Below are positions 44,209-55,763 of a stretch of DNA of 64,000 bases, piece by piece. How positions within the stretch are numbered: the first letter of the stretch is position 1; every line of letters begins with the position of its first letter. The DNA is from Dichetophora obliterata. Taxonomy: Eukaryota; Arthropoda; Insecta; Diptera; Sciomyzidae. The position numbers were made by a program, and so were the translations under genes. The notes beneath the pieces are model-generated. The model had not been told where the DNA came from. It did not search any database and saw only the letters and a program-made list of their open reading frames with translations. The stretch covers positions 99,063,349 through 99,127,348 of the forward strand of contig OY986438.1 of the NCBI GenBank assembly GCA_963920525.1, in the 5' to 3' direction.

Positions 44209-45301
44209 TCATATCCTAGACATATGTTTCGTATGTGGCGTGATATTCACGAAATATCTGAAGTTGGACACCTCCATCCGATGGTCCAAATTTTCGATGA
44301 CTCTGAGGCATAATTGAGGTTCTATGCCGTTAATGTGCCGAATTATCTCATCCTTTAGCTCTTGAATTGTTGCTGTCTTATCGACGTACACCTTTTCTCC
44401 TAATAACCCCAAAGAAAGAAGTCCAACGGTGTCAAATCACATGATCTTAGCAGCCAATTGACATCGCCACCACGTTAGATAGCACGGCCATTGAATTTGT
44501 CGCGCAAAAGAGCCATTGTTTCGTTAGCTGTGTGGCAAGTGGTACCGTCCGTTGAAACCACATATCGTCCACATCTATATCTTTCAATTAGGGCCATAAA
44601 AAGTTCGTTATCATCTCACAATAGCGAACACCATTCACAGTAACTGCCTGACCGGCCTTATTTTGAAAAAAATACGGCCCGATGATGCCGCCAGCCCATA
44701 AACCACACCAAACAGTCACTCTTTGTGGGTGCATTGGTTTTTCGACAATCACTCTTGGATTATCATTCGCCCAAATACGGCAATTCTGCTTATTGACGAA
44801 TCCACAGAGGTGAAAATGTGCCTCATCACTGAAGATGATTTTCTTCGAAAATTGATCATCCACTGTTGCCATTTCTTGCCACCATTCTGACCATTGACGA
44901 CACTTGAAATGGTCAAGAGGCTTCAGTTCTTGAGTCAATTGCACCTTGTGAGCGTGTAAATGCAAGGCTTTATGCATAATGTTCATCAACGTCGAGCGTG
45001 AGAGGTGCAATTGTTGGTCACGACGACGAGTTGAGGTGGACGGCTATTCAGCCACACTATCGCGAACAGCAGCAATATTTTCTGCAGTACGAGCTGTACG
45101 AGCATGCACTAGTGTTTTCACATTTCCTACAGACCCGGTTTGCTCAAATTTTTGCGCGATTTTTCCGATTGTCCGCACATTTGGACGATTAAATTGACCG
45201 AAAAAATCACGAAGTACACGATATGCATTTTGATTTGAACGTCCATTTTCATAATAAGCCTGAATAACTTTTACGCGTTGCTCGATTGTGTATCTTTCCA
45301 T
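44209..45301 (-). pseudogene. mariner-family transposase, near full length
   Basis: Start MERYTIEQRVKVIQAYYENG, with HTH-type sequence and ARTARTAENIAAV, then an in-frame TAG near 45041. The same frame continues through LHAHKVQLTQELKP, KKIIFSDEAHFHLCG (first catalytic Asp), NKQNCRIWANDNPRV, KPMHPQRVTVWCGLWAGGII and GVRYCEMITNFLWP to a stop at 44588. A frameshifted stretch (44588-44412) holds degraded forms of the second and third catalytic blocks. EKVYVDKTATIQELKDEIIR and CLRVIENLDHRMEV close the gene. The domain order is complete but with at least one stop and frameshifts. The fragment at 16455 is a relative. Confidence 0.85.
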
Positions 45302-45412
45302 GGTTCAAATTGAATCAGTCTGAAATTGAGAAATGTCAAATGAAATGCAGAAAAAACTTGACGTTTAGGTGTGGTTCACATTCAACATCGGCCCTTAAAA
45401 TTTAACCACCCT
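44209..45412 (-). mobile_element. mariner-family element, one end preserved
   Basis: The transposase pseudogene is followed on the high-coordinate side by GGCCCTTAAAATTTAACCAC and CCTT, then TA at 45413-45414, which looks like the 5' TIR read inverted. The matching low-coordinate TIR was not found near 44100-44200, so the element appears truncated at its 3' end. Confidence 0.65.
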
Positions 45413-45586
45413 TATATTGCTCAAGAACTAAATTAAAAGATATCTATCTTTAACTGTTTAAGAAAGTAGTTGATTAGCAGATCGTTGTTTACAACCCTTA
45501 CCCTTATATTGCTCAAGAACTAAATTAAAAGATATCTATCTTTAACTGTTTAAGAAAGTAGTTGATTAGCAGATCGTTGTTTACAA
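45409..45586. repeat. Tandem duplication, 92-bp period
   Basis: The 86-base block from CCCTTATATTGCTCAAGAAC to ATCGTTGTTTACAA occurs at 45409-45494 and again at 45501-45586, apparently identical, separated by CCCTTA. It begins at the outer end of the mariner element. Confidence 0.9.
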
Positions 45587-45857
45587 ATTTTATTTTATTT
45601 AAGAACTCAATGGCTAATTTGACCATAAAATTATTTACAAATTCGCATAATATCACATTTAAGGTACAACTGCCGATTTGAAATTCTACTATTGTCGTTT
45701 ATCTTCTTTTGACGTTTTGATTTTTTTGTCACATATCGTCGCCTGAGTTGTTATGTTGCTTCCTTCTTTCTGTTGTTCCATAGCGTATAGAACATAGTGA
45801 TATAGGCGACAATATGTTAAGTGTAGGTACACTGTGAATGTCAATTAATATCATAAT

Positions 45858-46529
45858 CAGGGATAGAATTTCGATGACATGTCATCTTTTTTCTGCTGCT
45901 TCTAAGACATTTCCTGCTTGTTTAAAGCGTCCATTTATGTTTCCTTAATTCCAAATATGAAAAGTTTGTAGGACATTTTTTCGTCATTTTTCATCGTTTT
46001 TAGTTTTCAGGCATTTTTACTAGATCAAGGGCATTTTTTGCCATTTTTAAAGTTATTTTATTGTCATTTTTGAACGCTTTTAATTTTTAGAGAATTTTTC
46101 GGTTTTGTAAGTCATTTTTGTGTAATTTTTTAATATTTTTTGTCTTTTTTTTTCATACTAAAAATGTCGGCACTCGCACTAGAGTCCTTTCATTCAAAAA
46201 CATTACCTCTCGACAAAGGAGTAGGTAGCTTTGTTTATAGACTTCGATTAAGAAAAAGCTCTGCGCGTGGAGAAACTGACGAAAGGGTATGTAGAAAAGT
46301 GAAACAAGTGTTAGATAAAAGCTCAGGATATGCTAGTATAAAATAAAATTTAATTAAGCAATCTTTTATTTTTAAGGCTACATTTTTTGTTATTTTTTAT
46401 GCAATTTTTTTTGCGTTTTTTAGGTAATTTTTATTAGTTTTAAGGTTATTTTCTGCAGTTTTTAGGTAATTTTTGTCATTTTTTAAAGTAATTTTTGAAG
46501 TTTTTTAGGACATCAAAATCCGAGCCCTG
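45858..46529. mobile_element. hAT MITE copy 2, TSD ATCATAAT/ATCACAAT
   Basis: A 672-bp element with ends CAGGGATAGAATTT and AAAATCCGAGCCCTG. Flanking 8-mers ATCATAAT (45850-45857) and ATCACAAT (46530-46537) match 7 of 8. The first 480 bp match 14627-15110. The 68-codon frame inside has no recognisable domain. Confidence 0.7.
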
Positions 46530-48172
46530 ATCACAATCATTTCATTATTTTAAAACCGCATTTATAAAATATAATCTTCATATATTAATGTTGTGTTTAA
46601 TTGAAATTATATTTTTTCAATGTATATATAAAAAAACTTTCTTTGTTTTTAACACAATTTTATTAAGTTTACGTGAATTTTTTAACAATGTACATATGAT
46701 TTGTCACTTTTACAGCAGCTTCGATTATGCCTTATCATCACCATCGTCGGTCTTGCTACTGAATTTTTTTTAAGCTTACAACGAGAATTTTTTTGTAAGA
46801 CTTAACTACTTGACAACAACAAAAACCTGGCCATATATTAAATGGCAATAACCACAACATTTATGACAACAACTTTATAGTCTCGACTGCCACATCGTTA
46901 TTATGATTCCAGTCACTGGAGTGCATAATAATGGAGCTCATGTACACGCTACCTTCAGCCAAGTTTGCAGCTAGAATGCCAACTATTTGGTGTGTGTGTG
47001 TCCGAGTGGGGGAAAACGTGTCCATCGACTAAATCTCTACAAAACAGTCAGTTATTTTCTCACAGAAGCCGTTGCTATCGCTATCTCTGTTTCGCTCTAA
47101 GGTGCTTCAATTCAATTTCCTTCGTCATCGTCTTGCTAACAATCTTGGCAACATCGGGCATTCTTTCTTTGTAACAGTTTTTGTTATTTATTTATCGTTT
47201 GCTTCATCTATTGTTATTCTTATGCGTATTTTTTATGGTATGATGATTATTCGTTAAACTATTTGAATTTTGCGTGTTTATTTTGCATAACTAGTTACTT
47301 TTTTTAAAATTTTAAGCTATTTAAAAATATCGTAAGCTTTTCTTTCTTCAGTTGATATCTACATTATTAGATTTCTTAACGTAGCTTTGACACTCAATCT
47401 ACAGAATTTTTTTACAAAAATACACAATTTTACACTGTGAAGAATATAGTTTGATATCTACTATTTTAGCAACAAAAATATTTACATAAGAATATGTAAT
47501 TGGTAGAGTTATAAATAATAAAACATTAATACATACTCGTGTAACTAAATAGAAAACATGAGATTACTCTGAGTTTGAGTTGGAGTTAGAGTAAGAGCTT
47601 AAGTTTGAATTAAAGTAGAAGCTAGAGTTAAATTTAGAGTTTAAATTTTCAGTTTAATGAACATCCCCATATGTTTCAAATAGATTTCCATCTCTTCTCG
47701 ATATTTACAATCTAATTATCGAACTAATCCGATTTGACCAAATAGAGGAAACATAAGATAACAAGTTTAACAAAAACTACACAACTGCTTTTAATAATTT
47801 TTTGGTGTAACTAATTTCTGTTTTTCTCTTTATTTCAGGTAAGCTCTCTCAAATTGCTATGATTTAACTTTATTTCCGAGAAGATTGGTAAGTAAATTTT
47901 TATTGATTTTGAAAAAAATCTTGTTAAAAAATTAAACAACAACAACTTTCTCTAACAAACCAATATTTTCTTCAAACTTCTTTTTAACCGATTTCCAACC
48001 GGTGTTCGACTTATCGAACGTATAATTTGTCCATTTTCAATAATTTTTTTAACTATGAAGGTAAATGATATCAGGAAGATCGTTGATTTCATATATTACT
48101 TTGTATCATTGGCTATTTGAAAATGGTATTCACCATCACCACCCGTAATTTCAAGTCGGTGGGGGGTGTTGT
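46530..48172. other. Non-coding stretch
   Basis: A loose GAGTT-rich run with GAGTTGGAGTTAGAG lies at 47568-47645. Overlapping frames at 46965-47257 lack domains. No gene supported. Confidence 0.45.
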
Positions 48173-48552
48173 TTAACCCTCATCGGTCCCCTGTATGCGC
48201 ACGCATACAATTTTGATCTTTAACCTTGAATAAAATAAAAACGGTTCAGCGGAATGACCTTGTATTTTGCAAAGTAGAATTATGATGCCTGAACAACCAA
48301 AAAAATCAGTTTTTGAATTTGTACCCTTACTGTATATGCCTGTGTAGTTATAGTTACGAATCGGTCCCTGTGTATGTGCGCGCATACACATAAGCAGGTA
48401 CCTGGAAATGCCGCTTATTTTTGTGTGTGGATTTACAGCTCGCTCTTATTTTTTCGTTTTATGAAATTAAGTTTGTTCTGGAACACACATAAGTGAAGTT
48501 TTTTTGCGCATTTATTTGAATTTTGGTTGTGTTTCGAAGTATTTGATAAAAA

Positions 48553-50330
48553 ATGGATTGAGTTTTACGTGAAAGAAGGCAGCGAGATGAACTAGAAATG
48601 GATCTTGATTTGGAAAGCGAAGCGAGCGAATCTCCGTGCAATAGTGACGATGATTTTGCATTATCAGACGAGAAGAATGATGAAAGTGAAGTTAGCGTGC
48701 ATTCGGATGAAGACGACATTGAACCACTTGAGCAAATTTTAGCAGAAGAAAATGCAAATCCTGAAAATAGATATTTTTTAAAAAATAAGAAAATTGAATA
48801 TTCATCGCAACCATTTGAAATAAATCGAAGAAATTCATTTCGACGTGCAGAAAATTTCACTTCAGGTAAAAACCTACCCTCTTTGTTATGGGTTCATTAT
48901 ATGTTTAATTTTTGTTATAATTCAGGTCCAAAAGCATTAGCAGTTGATGTTTCGTCTGCATTTCACATGTTCCTTGAACCGGTTGAGAATATTATTTTGA
49001 ACATGACGAATTTATATGGTGTGCGAAAGTACAAAGACGATTGGGAAAACATTGATTTGGACACTCTGCACGCATACTTTGGATTGTTGCTGCTTTCTGG
49101 TGTGTATCGGTCATACGGTGAATGTGTCACTAAACTGTGGAATGACGAAACTGGTCGGCCAATATTTAGAGCAACAATGTCTTTGAAAATGTTCAAGCGT
49201 ATCCATGGTTGCATTCGATTTGATGACCGCGAACAACGTATGGCCAACACTGCATCTACAAGTACTTCTGTACGTGACAAATTGGCACCGATTCGAAATG
49301 TATACGACATGTATAAATGAATCATAATTTGAAAGTTGTATACACACCAGGAAAAAACATTACCGTAGATGAACAGTTAGTTCCGTATCGTAGGCGATGT
49401 CCGTTTCGTCAGTATGTTCCATCCAAGCCGGCGAAATATGGCATCCAAATTTGGGTGCTATGCGACTCAAAAAGCTGGTATGCATACAACACACAAATTT
49501 ATGTTGGTCGGAATCATAATGCCACTCCTGAACGTAATCTTGGAAGGCGTGTTGCTTTGGATTTGGTGGAAGGACTTTCTGACAGAAATGTAATTTGTGA
49601 CAACTTTTTCACTTTGTATGAATTGGCAGAAGATTTACATAAGAATCGCATGACTATTTTAGGAACAATAAGGAAAAATAGGACTGAAATTCCTTCAGTT
49701 CTACTCGACATGCGTCAAAAGCCAATTTATCATACAGAAGTTGTATATGAACATAAATTGCAAGCAGTTCCTCGCCGGTACCGATTTGTGACATTGCTCA
49801 GTACATGCCACAATGTTGTCAGCATAAATGAGAATAGTGGAAAGAAGAAACCTAACATCATTGAAGACTACAACAAAACCAAGAGCGGACTTGATACTAT
49901 GGATGAAATGGTGGCTACGTACACATGCAAACGAAAAGTCAATCGGTGACCAATGGCAGTATTTTGTAACATGCTTGATGTTAGTGCGTTGAATGCATTC
50001 GTGACGTTCATTGCATTGTTCCCGAATTGGAAAAATTCTAAAACGAACCATAATATTCGTCGTCGCCTTTTTATCGAGGAGCTTGGATTGAATCTCGTTG
50101 AAAAACAGATCACTAAACGTAAGAAACAACCTCAAAGTAATGATGCTTCCAGTGTTATTCAAAGAATTCGGGAGATTCGCCATTTACCAAGTACATCAAA
50201 ACGAGGCCGATGCTACATCTGCACATATAAAAATAACAAAAATCTTTTTGCTACACGCTGTGAAAAGTGTAGAAATTTCATTTGTGCTGAACATAATTTC
50301 AATTTATGCGAAAAATGTACAAATAATTGA
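48553..50330 (+). pseudogene. piggyBac transposase, three lesions
   Basis: The likely original ATG is 48553, with a TGA at codon 3; a later ATG at 48598 opens a frame rich in acidic residues. A 60-bp in-frame intron (48866-48925, GTAAAA to TTCAG) splits NFTS from GPKALAVDVSSAF. The frame breaks near 49300-49320, then resumes with ITVDEQLVPYRRRCPFRQY, VICDNFFTLYEL and SGLDTMDEMVATYTCKRK, the three Asp-bearing blocks of piggyBac. TGA at 49947-49949 replaces the conserved Trp before PMAVFCNMLD. The tail is a cysteine-rich zinc-binding domain with five CxxC-type clusters (about 50200-50325). All domains are present, so the loss is recent (inference). Confidence 0.9.
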
Positions 50331-50366
50331 CAAAAGTTAAAAAGTTAATGTTTTTTTTCTATTATA

Positions 50367-51199
50367 CAGTTGCGGTCAAAATAATAGCAGCGCCAAAATA
50401 ATAGCATTCATACATGTTTGGATAAATAATACTAGTCTACGAATTTCGGATCCGGTAAGTCCATTCTCATTGCTATATGTACTTTCAATACTCGTTCCAA
50501 CTCCGTACTCAGTTTCCTCCTATATTGTAAAATTTTCGAGATACAGTGTTTGGAAAGTGTTTAGTATTATTGATCTCGAATCTGAACTACACACCATAAA
50601 ATAAAAAATAATATTTTGTATTTTTGAAAAAGTATCAACTTTTCCATCAATGTATCAACCACTATCGTGTCATGTGCTGTAGCGAAGCTAAAATTCTGAG
50701 ATTATCCAACGAAATATCAACAAATTTTGTATCTTTTGTTTAAGCGGAAAATTTAAAATGTCTTTTTTTTCATGTAAAAATACACTTAATCAACAGTATT
50801 TTTTTAAATTCTAACTTTGGACAGTAACAGCTCCGCTAAAACAAAAGATAGAAAATTTGTCGATATTTTGTTGGATAATCTCAAAATTTTTTCTCCGCTA
50901 CAGCACATGACATGAAAGCGATTGATATACTTATGAAAAATCTGATATTTTTTCTAAAATACAAAATATTATTTTTTAGATTCTAGATCAATAATACTCA
51001 ACACGTACCAAAACCGTAAAACACCCTGTATTTTGAAAGTTTTACAATATAGGAGGAAACTGAGTACGGAGTTGGAGCGAGTGCTATAAGTACATATGGG
51101 AATGAAAATGGACTTACCGGATCCGAAATTTGTAGACTAGTATTATTTATCCAAACATGTCTGAATCTAAGGGTACTGCTATTATTTTGACCGCAGCTG
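50367..51199. mobile_element. Foldback Tc1/mariner-type MITE inside piggyBac
   Basis: An 833-bp near-perfect palindrome between TA at 50365-50366 and 51200-51201. The ends are CAGTTGCGGTCAAAATAATA and TATTATTTTGACCGCAGCTG. Arms of roughly 400 bp span GGATCCGGTAAGTCCATT, CAGCACATGACA and their complements. It starts about 35 bases after the transposase stop, in the 3' non-coding part of piggyBac. Confidence 0.9.
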
Positions 51200-51414
51200 T
51201 ATGTAATATTCTAATTAATTTCATTCTAAATCTACCTTTATGAAGTTCAAATGCATTCATATGATAGTAAACAATGTAATAAACATAAAAAAAATCACAA
51301 AACATAAATGGTTGTTAAATTTTTTTTTGTTTTTACAATTAAAAATATATGTGTATGCGCGCGCATACAATGGGACTGATTAGATGTATTTCTCGAGGGA
51401 CCGATGAGGGTTAA

Positions 51415-52190
51415 AAAGACCTTGCCATTAGACTTTTCTTGTAAGTAATATTAAATATATATGTATAGTTAAAAAAAAGAAAGTAATGATGAGGTTTTTT
51501 ATCCAAAAGACAAAGCTATCTTCTGCAATAAAAAAAATCAAGATCTGGTCACACCTGGATGACACAGGTATGAGTCAAAGGCCCTTATTATGAGCTGCAT
51601 TCGATCTTCGACTGTAGTCGAATGGCCTGATCGAACAAATTTGCATTTGGTATTATAACGTGCTTTCGACAAAGAGTAGCGCTATTGTGAATTTCGTTCA
51701 TTTTCTTTCTTCACGGTAGTATAATTCTATCAGGTGATTGTTGTTTTATTTCAACTAAATACGATTTGTTTGAAAGTTGATTGCAAAAAATAAGACAAAA
51801 AAGTTATAACTAAGAGATGAAAATAATTTCCATAAGATTCGACGCTTCGTCAGAAGAGGATGAAAGTTTGAAGGAACTGGCTAGAAGTAGAAAAGGGTTG
51901 AGCAACGCTTTCTTTAGCTTATCTTAAGCCACTTTGCTGTTCTAACTGGTGGTTCTAAGCATTTTAATTCCAGCGTAAGTTCTTCCCATCAGAGAACTGC
52001 ACAAGCCTACTTGAAGTTCAAGCCTTTTCAAGTACTTGAATTCAAGTATGTATCCAATCTTGAATAAGCAAGCTTTAGCCAGCTTGCAAAAATACCAAAC
52101 AGATACAAGCCATATGCATGCTTGCTCGTTGGCTTGGCTTGTTTCGACTTACTTTGTCGGGCAGAAAGTTAAAAAGCTTTAAAAGATCGG
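51415..52190. other. No recognisable gene
   Basis: GGCCCTTATTATGAGCTGCA near 51590 loosely resembles the motif near 30956. AAGCTTG and CAAGTACTTG-rich DNA from 51990 leads into the next foldback. Confidence 0.4.
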
Positions 52191-52194
52191 CAAA

Positions 52195-53030
52195 AGCTTG
52201 TAAGCTCGCAAGTATCCAAATTATTGAATTAAAGCAAGTATCCAAAAAATTCAATGAGCTTGTTTAGAGAGAGCTTAAGCGTAATAGGACTTTTTCGGAT
52301 TCTGTGGATTCCGTGGTTGGAAGTTTTAGGGGTAAATGATTTCGAAGATGCTGTCAAACTGTAAAATTTAAGATGGCGGATAGAGTTGCCACCTAGATTT
52401 TTTTTATTTTTGCGAATTCTTGTAATTTTGAAATTCTGACAACGGATTTGATTTCGAATATAATGTCACAGTTTTAAAATTTAAGATGGAGGTTAGGGTT
52501 GCCACCTATATTTTTACCACAGTATTGCCACGGATTCAGTGACCCATTTTTGGTGTACCATTTTTTTGCCAGCCCCGAATTCATAAAACTACAAAAAATT
52601 AAGGTGGCAACCCTATCCACCATCTTGAAATTGAAAATTCTGGCCTTAGATTCGAAATCAGCGACCCCTTAACACTGACAAATGATGTTTAAAACTCTTC
52701 AAAATACATATTAGGTGGCAATACTGTGGTAAAAATTTAGGTGGCAACCCTAACCTCCATCTTAAATTTTAAAACTGTGACATTTTATTCGAAATCAAAT
52801 CCGTTGTCAGAATTTCAAAATTACAAGAATTCGCAAAAATAAAAACTCTATCCGCCATCTTAAATTTTAAAGTTTGACAGCATCTTCGAAATCATTTACC
52901 CCTAAAACTTCCAACCTTCCTTAAAGTCCTTAAGCTTTAAAATCCTTAAAAGTCCTCTAAACAAGCTCATTGAATTTTTTGGATACTTGCTTTAATTGGA
53001 TACTTGCCTTCAATTTCAAGCTTTTTGCCG
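52195..53030. repeat. Nested foldback: outer AAGCTTG-rich arms
   Basis: Outer arms 52195-52283 and 52940-53030 share TTAAAGCAAGTATCCAAAAA and CAATGAGCTTGTTTAGAG with their complements. The inner palindrome is at 52318-52914. No gene. Confidence 0.75.
52318..52914. repeat. Inner near-perfect palindrome, about 200-bp arms
   Basis: The left arm starts GGAAGTTTTAGGGGTAAATG and runs through AAGATGGCGGATAGAG, GGTTGCCACCT and ACAACGGATTTGATTTCGAA to TACCACAGTATTGCCAC; the right arm is its complement. The loop (about 52535-52705) resembles 21740-21985, with blocks CCGAATTC and GGTGGCAACCCT. Confidence 0.85.
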
Positions 53031-53127
53031 AAGGCATCAAGCTTTCCTTTACTTGAAACTTCGTGCCGTTCGCTTGTAAGCTAGAATACTTGCAAGCTCT
53101 TTTCGCTTATTCCATACCATAAAATCC

Positions 53128-53275
53128 CATACAAATACGTTATGTCAAATTTAGCCAGCAAACGACAGCGTCTTACCCATTTCTATTGTGTTAACACGAA
53201 AATAGAAATGGGATAAGTGCCAACGTTCGACTAATAGAACATTTGATTTTATGACATAACGAAAAAAAATATGGG
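53128..53275. repeat. Small palindromic MITE candidate
   Basis: CCCATACAAATACGTTATGT at the left pairs with ACATAACG-ATATGGG at the right, and the centre is an 11-bp hairpin, CCATTTCTATT with AATAGAAATGG. No clear TSD. Confidence 0.55.
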
Positions 53276-53279
53276 TTTT

Positions 53280-55726
53280 AAAATTTTTTGATGACTGATT
53301 TGGAATCAGGGGACACTAATTACTCTAGAAATATACTTTGTATCAAAAAATTCAACAATTTTTGCAGCGCTGCAGAAAATGGGTTTAAGTATTTCTTTAT
53401 AAAAGCTTTATCTTTAAGCATGAAATTTTTAAATTCCTTTTAAAATAAAAATTTTTTTCCTAATTTGCACTGAGAGAAATAAAAAACCGTAAACACTAAC
53501 ATGCAAAACTACAACCACATTGCTGCATTAAACACCTATTTTCTGTTTTCTGCAAATTTTATAAAGATACTAGCTGATATACCCGGTGTTAGTCGAGAAG
53601 TTATATATCTTTACCCCAAATTTTTTATCTTTTTTGTCATCGCCAAAGATACTAAGGCCCTCAGATTCATCAAACACCTTAAATGTTTAAGGTAATAATC
53701 TGCCATGCATACCTTTGTGGTAAGTAGTATTCGATCAAATATTCGGTTACGGCCAGTTTTTCGGATCTTTTTGTCAGTTTCGGCTAGTTTCGGCTATTCG
53801 TGAAGGCCTCAATGTAGGTCGAACCCTGAAGCCTACAGTCAGTTATTTAATTCAAATATATGTTTGGTTTAATCAAAATATTTACAACGCGTTATACAAA
53901 ACAAAAATTATGAGTCTATAATTTGATATATCGTGTAAACGCAAACCATTTGGATTAATTTTATGAGTTCGATAATATTAATTTTTTTTTAATAAGTAAA
54001 AAGTAGTAATAAAACTACCAAACGCGAATTCTGTGTGTGTGGAATTAGGGAAAAGAAAACGAAATATTTCTATTCTTATAATACTAAACCTTTAAACAAT
54101 AGACTTTTTTTAGTTCTATAAAAATTGTAGGCACATACTGTTTTGAGTGTGTACGGAATAAAATAGAAAAATTATTTTTTTTATTATTATAATAAACTTC
54201 AATTAATTATTATAAACTTTAATATTTAAAAAATATTTTTTATATTAAATTTTTCTTCTATGCATGAAATGGTATTTTTGTTTTTTTTTAATAAAAAAAA
54301 TTTATTTGTAAACAACTTATATTTTCGTATTAATAACCAGTTTCGGTTTCGGTTTCGGTTTCGGCCGTATATTATAAAATGTAATAAGTGTAAATAAAAT
54401 TAAATAAGCAACATTCTTGGTTTAAATGTCTTTCATTAGGAAAATTTCTTACAAAAGTTTTTAAAACTAATTTTATTTCTTGGTGATATAGAAAAGATAA
54501 TCAATCAAAAATAAAAGTGCTGGCTTTGAAAGTGAATAACTCGGTTATGTGACACAGAATTGCATTAATTTTTTAAATTTTGATTGAAAGTCTGTCCAAT
54601 CGTCTTTCAATCTTTATCCTTTTCGTTTCCCTAATTTTTATAATTTTCCAAAAAAACCTTAACGAATTTCTTTATTTGCAAAAAACTTTAGTAAAAATAT
54701 TTGTTGTTGAAAAAATATTCAAACCCAAAAATGGCATTTTGTAGGTATGCATAATTGTAGGTTTGATTTAAAGTTTTGTATCGTAAAAATTCAAAAGCAT
54801 TTTACACGATCGAAAAATCAAGCCTATCATTCAAACTTAGGATTTTTTTTTGTTTATTTTTATTCATTTTATATTTTTGTAATTTTGTTTGCATAAAAAG
54901 TAATGGTGTAGTGAAAGAATCTTGACAATTTCTCAATTTGTTACTGAGTTTTACTCAAATACCCCTTATTTTTAGACTTTAAAACTTTAGACCATCTACA
55001 GACCCAGCCGCACACACCCACCAAATATCATCAAAATCGGTCCAGCCATTTAGGTTCAGTGACAAAGCCATGTACAGAAAGAATTTTGTATATAAAGATG
55101 TGAGAGAAAAATACTTAAAAAATGTGCGATAAGCAAACAAAATCGTGTTTATAAACTAGAAAAACAAATTTTATTCGTCATGCTCATCTGACGTTTCAAG
55201 CGTTGGTCCATTGCAAATTGAAGCACTTTTTGATAAAGAAAACCACTTTTTAATTTTAGTTTTAAATTTTTAATTGTTTGCTTTTAACAAATAAATAAAA
55301 AACAAAATACAGCACGCGTTGAAGTTTTTCTTCTTTTTAATTTTAAGTTGCATTTTCGCTCAATAACATGATTATTACTCACGCGAATTGCTTTTGTTTT
55401 TAAGATAAGCACGTATTTTACATTTGACTGTATTTCTTGCCTCCTTTTGTGTGCTATTTAAAAACAAGATGATGGTGAGGACTCATTAAATATTCACTTA
55501 AGTCGTCAAATTTACACCGAAACTCGAATGTTATCTTGAAACTCTAAGCAGAGGCTTCCAATAAAGTATGTATTTATCAAATTCTTATTTAGAGTTTTTG
55601 TTAAATTTCTAAGACCATTTTATTTAAATACACGCAAAGAAATAGTTTGTTATAATTAGAAAAAAAGTAATTAAGTTTATTGGCTTAAAGTCTTCGAGCT
55701 ATCGCGGGCACCGTCATAAATACATT
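53280..55726. other. Non-coding; GTTTCG tandem and ATCAAAATCGGTCCAGCC motif
   Basis: GGTTTC units are tandem near 54338-54362, and TTTCGGCTAG repeats near 53778. The phrase ATCAAAATCGGTCCAGCCAT near 55030 is one I remember as a widespread insect repeat, family not recalled. The 64-codon frame at 53501 shows no domain. Confidence 0.45.
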
Positions 55727-55763
55727 AGGGGTATTCACACTGACTTGGGTAGTTGGGTAGATT

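Larger units (their letters stand above)
48177..51410 (+). mobile_element. piggyBac element, complete ends, TTAA TSD
   Basis: A 3234-bp element between TTAA at 48173-48176 and 51411-51414, with ends CCCTCATCGGTCCC and GGGACCGATGAGGG. Subterminal hairpins GTATGCG-CA-CGCATAC (48193-48208) and related GCGCGC forms near 48372 and 51352 occur at both ends. The left end repeats the TCGGTCCC-TGTATG module at 48361. It contains the transposase pseudogene and a foldback element at 50367. Confidence 0.92.

Noticed and set aside
43873..44313. 146-codon plus-strand frame
   Set aside because: Its end is antisense to the mariner transposase tail and the rest shows no domain.
48963..50183. Minus-strand frames opposite piggyBac
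   Set aside because: Shadows of the transposase gene on the other strand.
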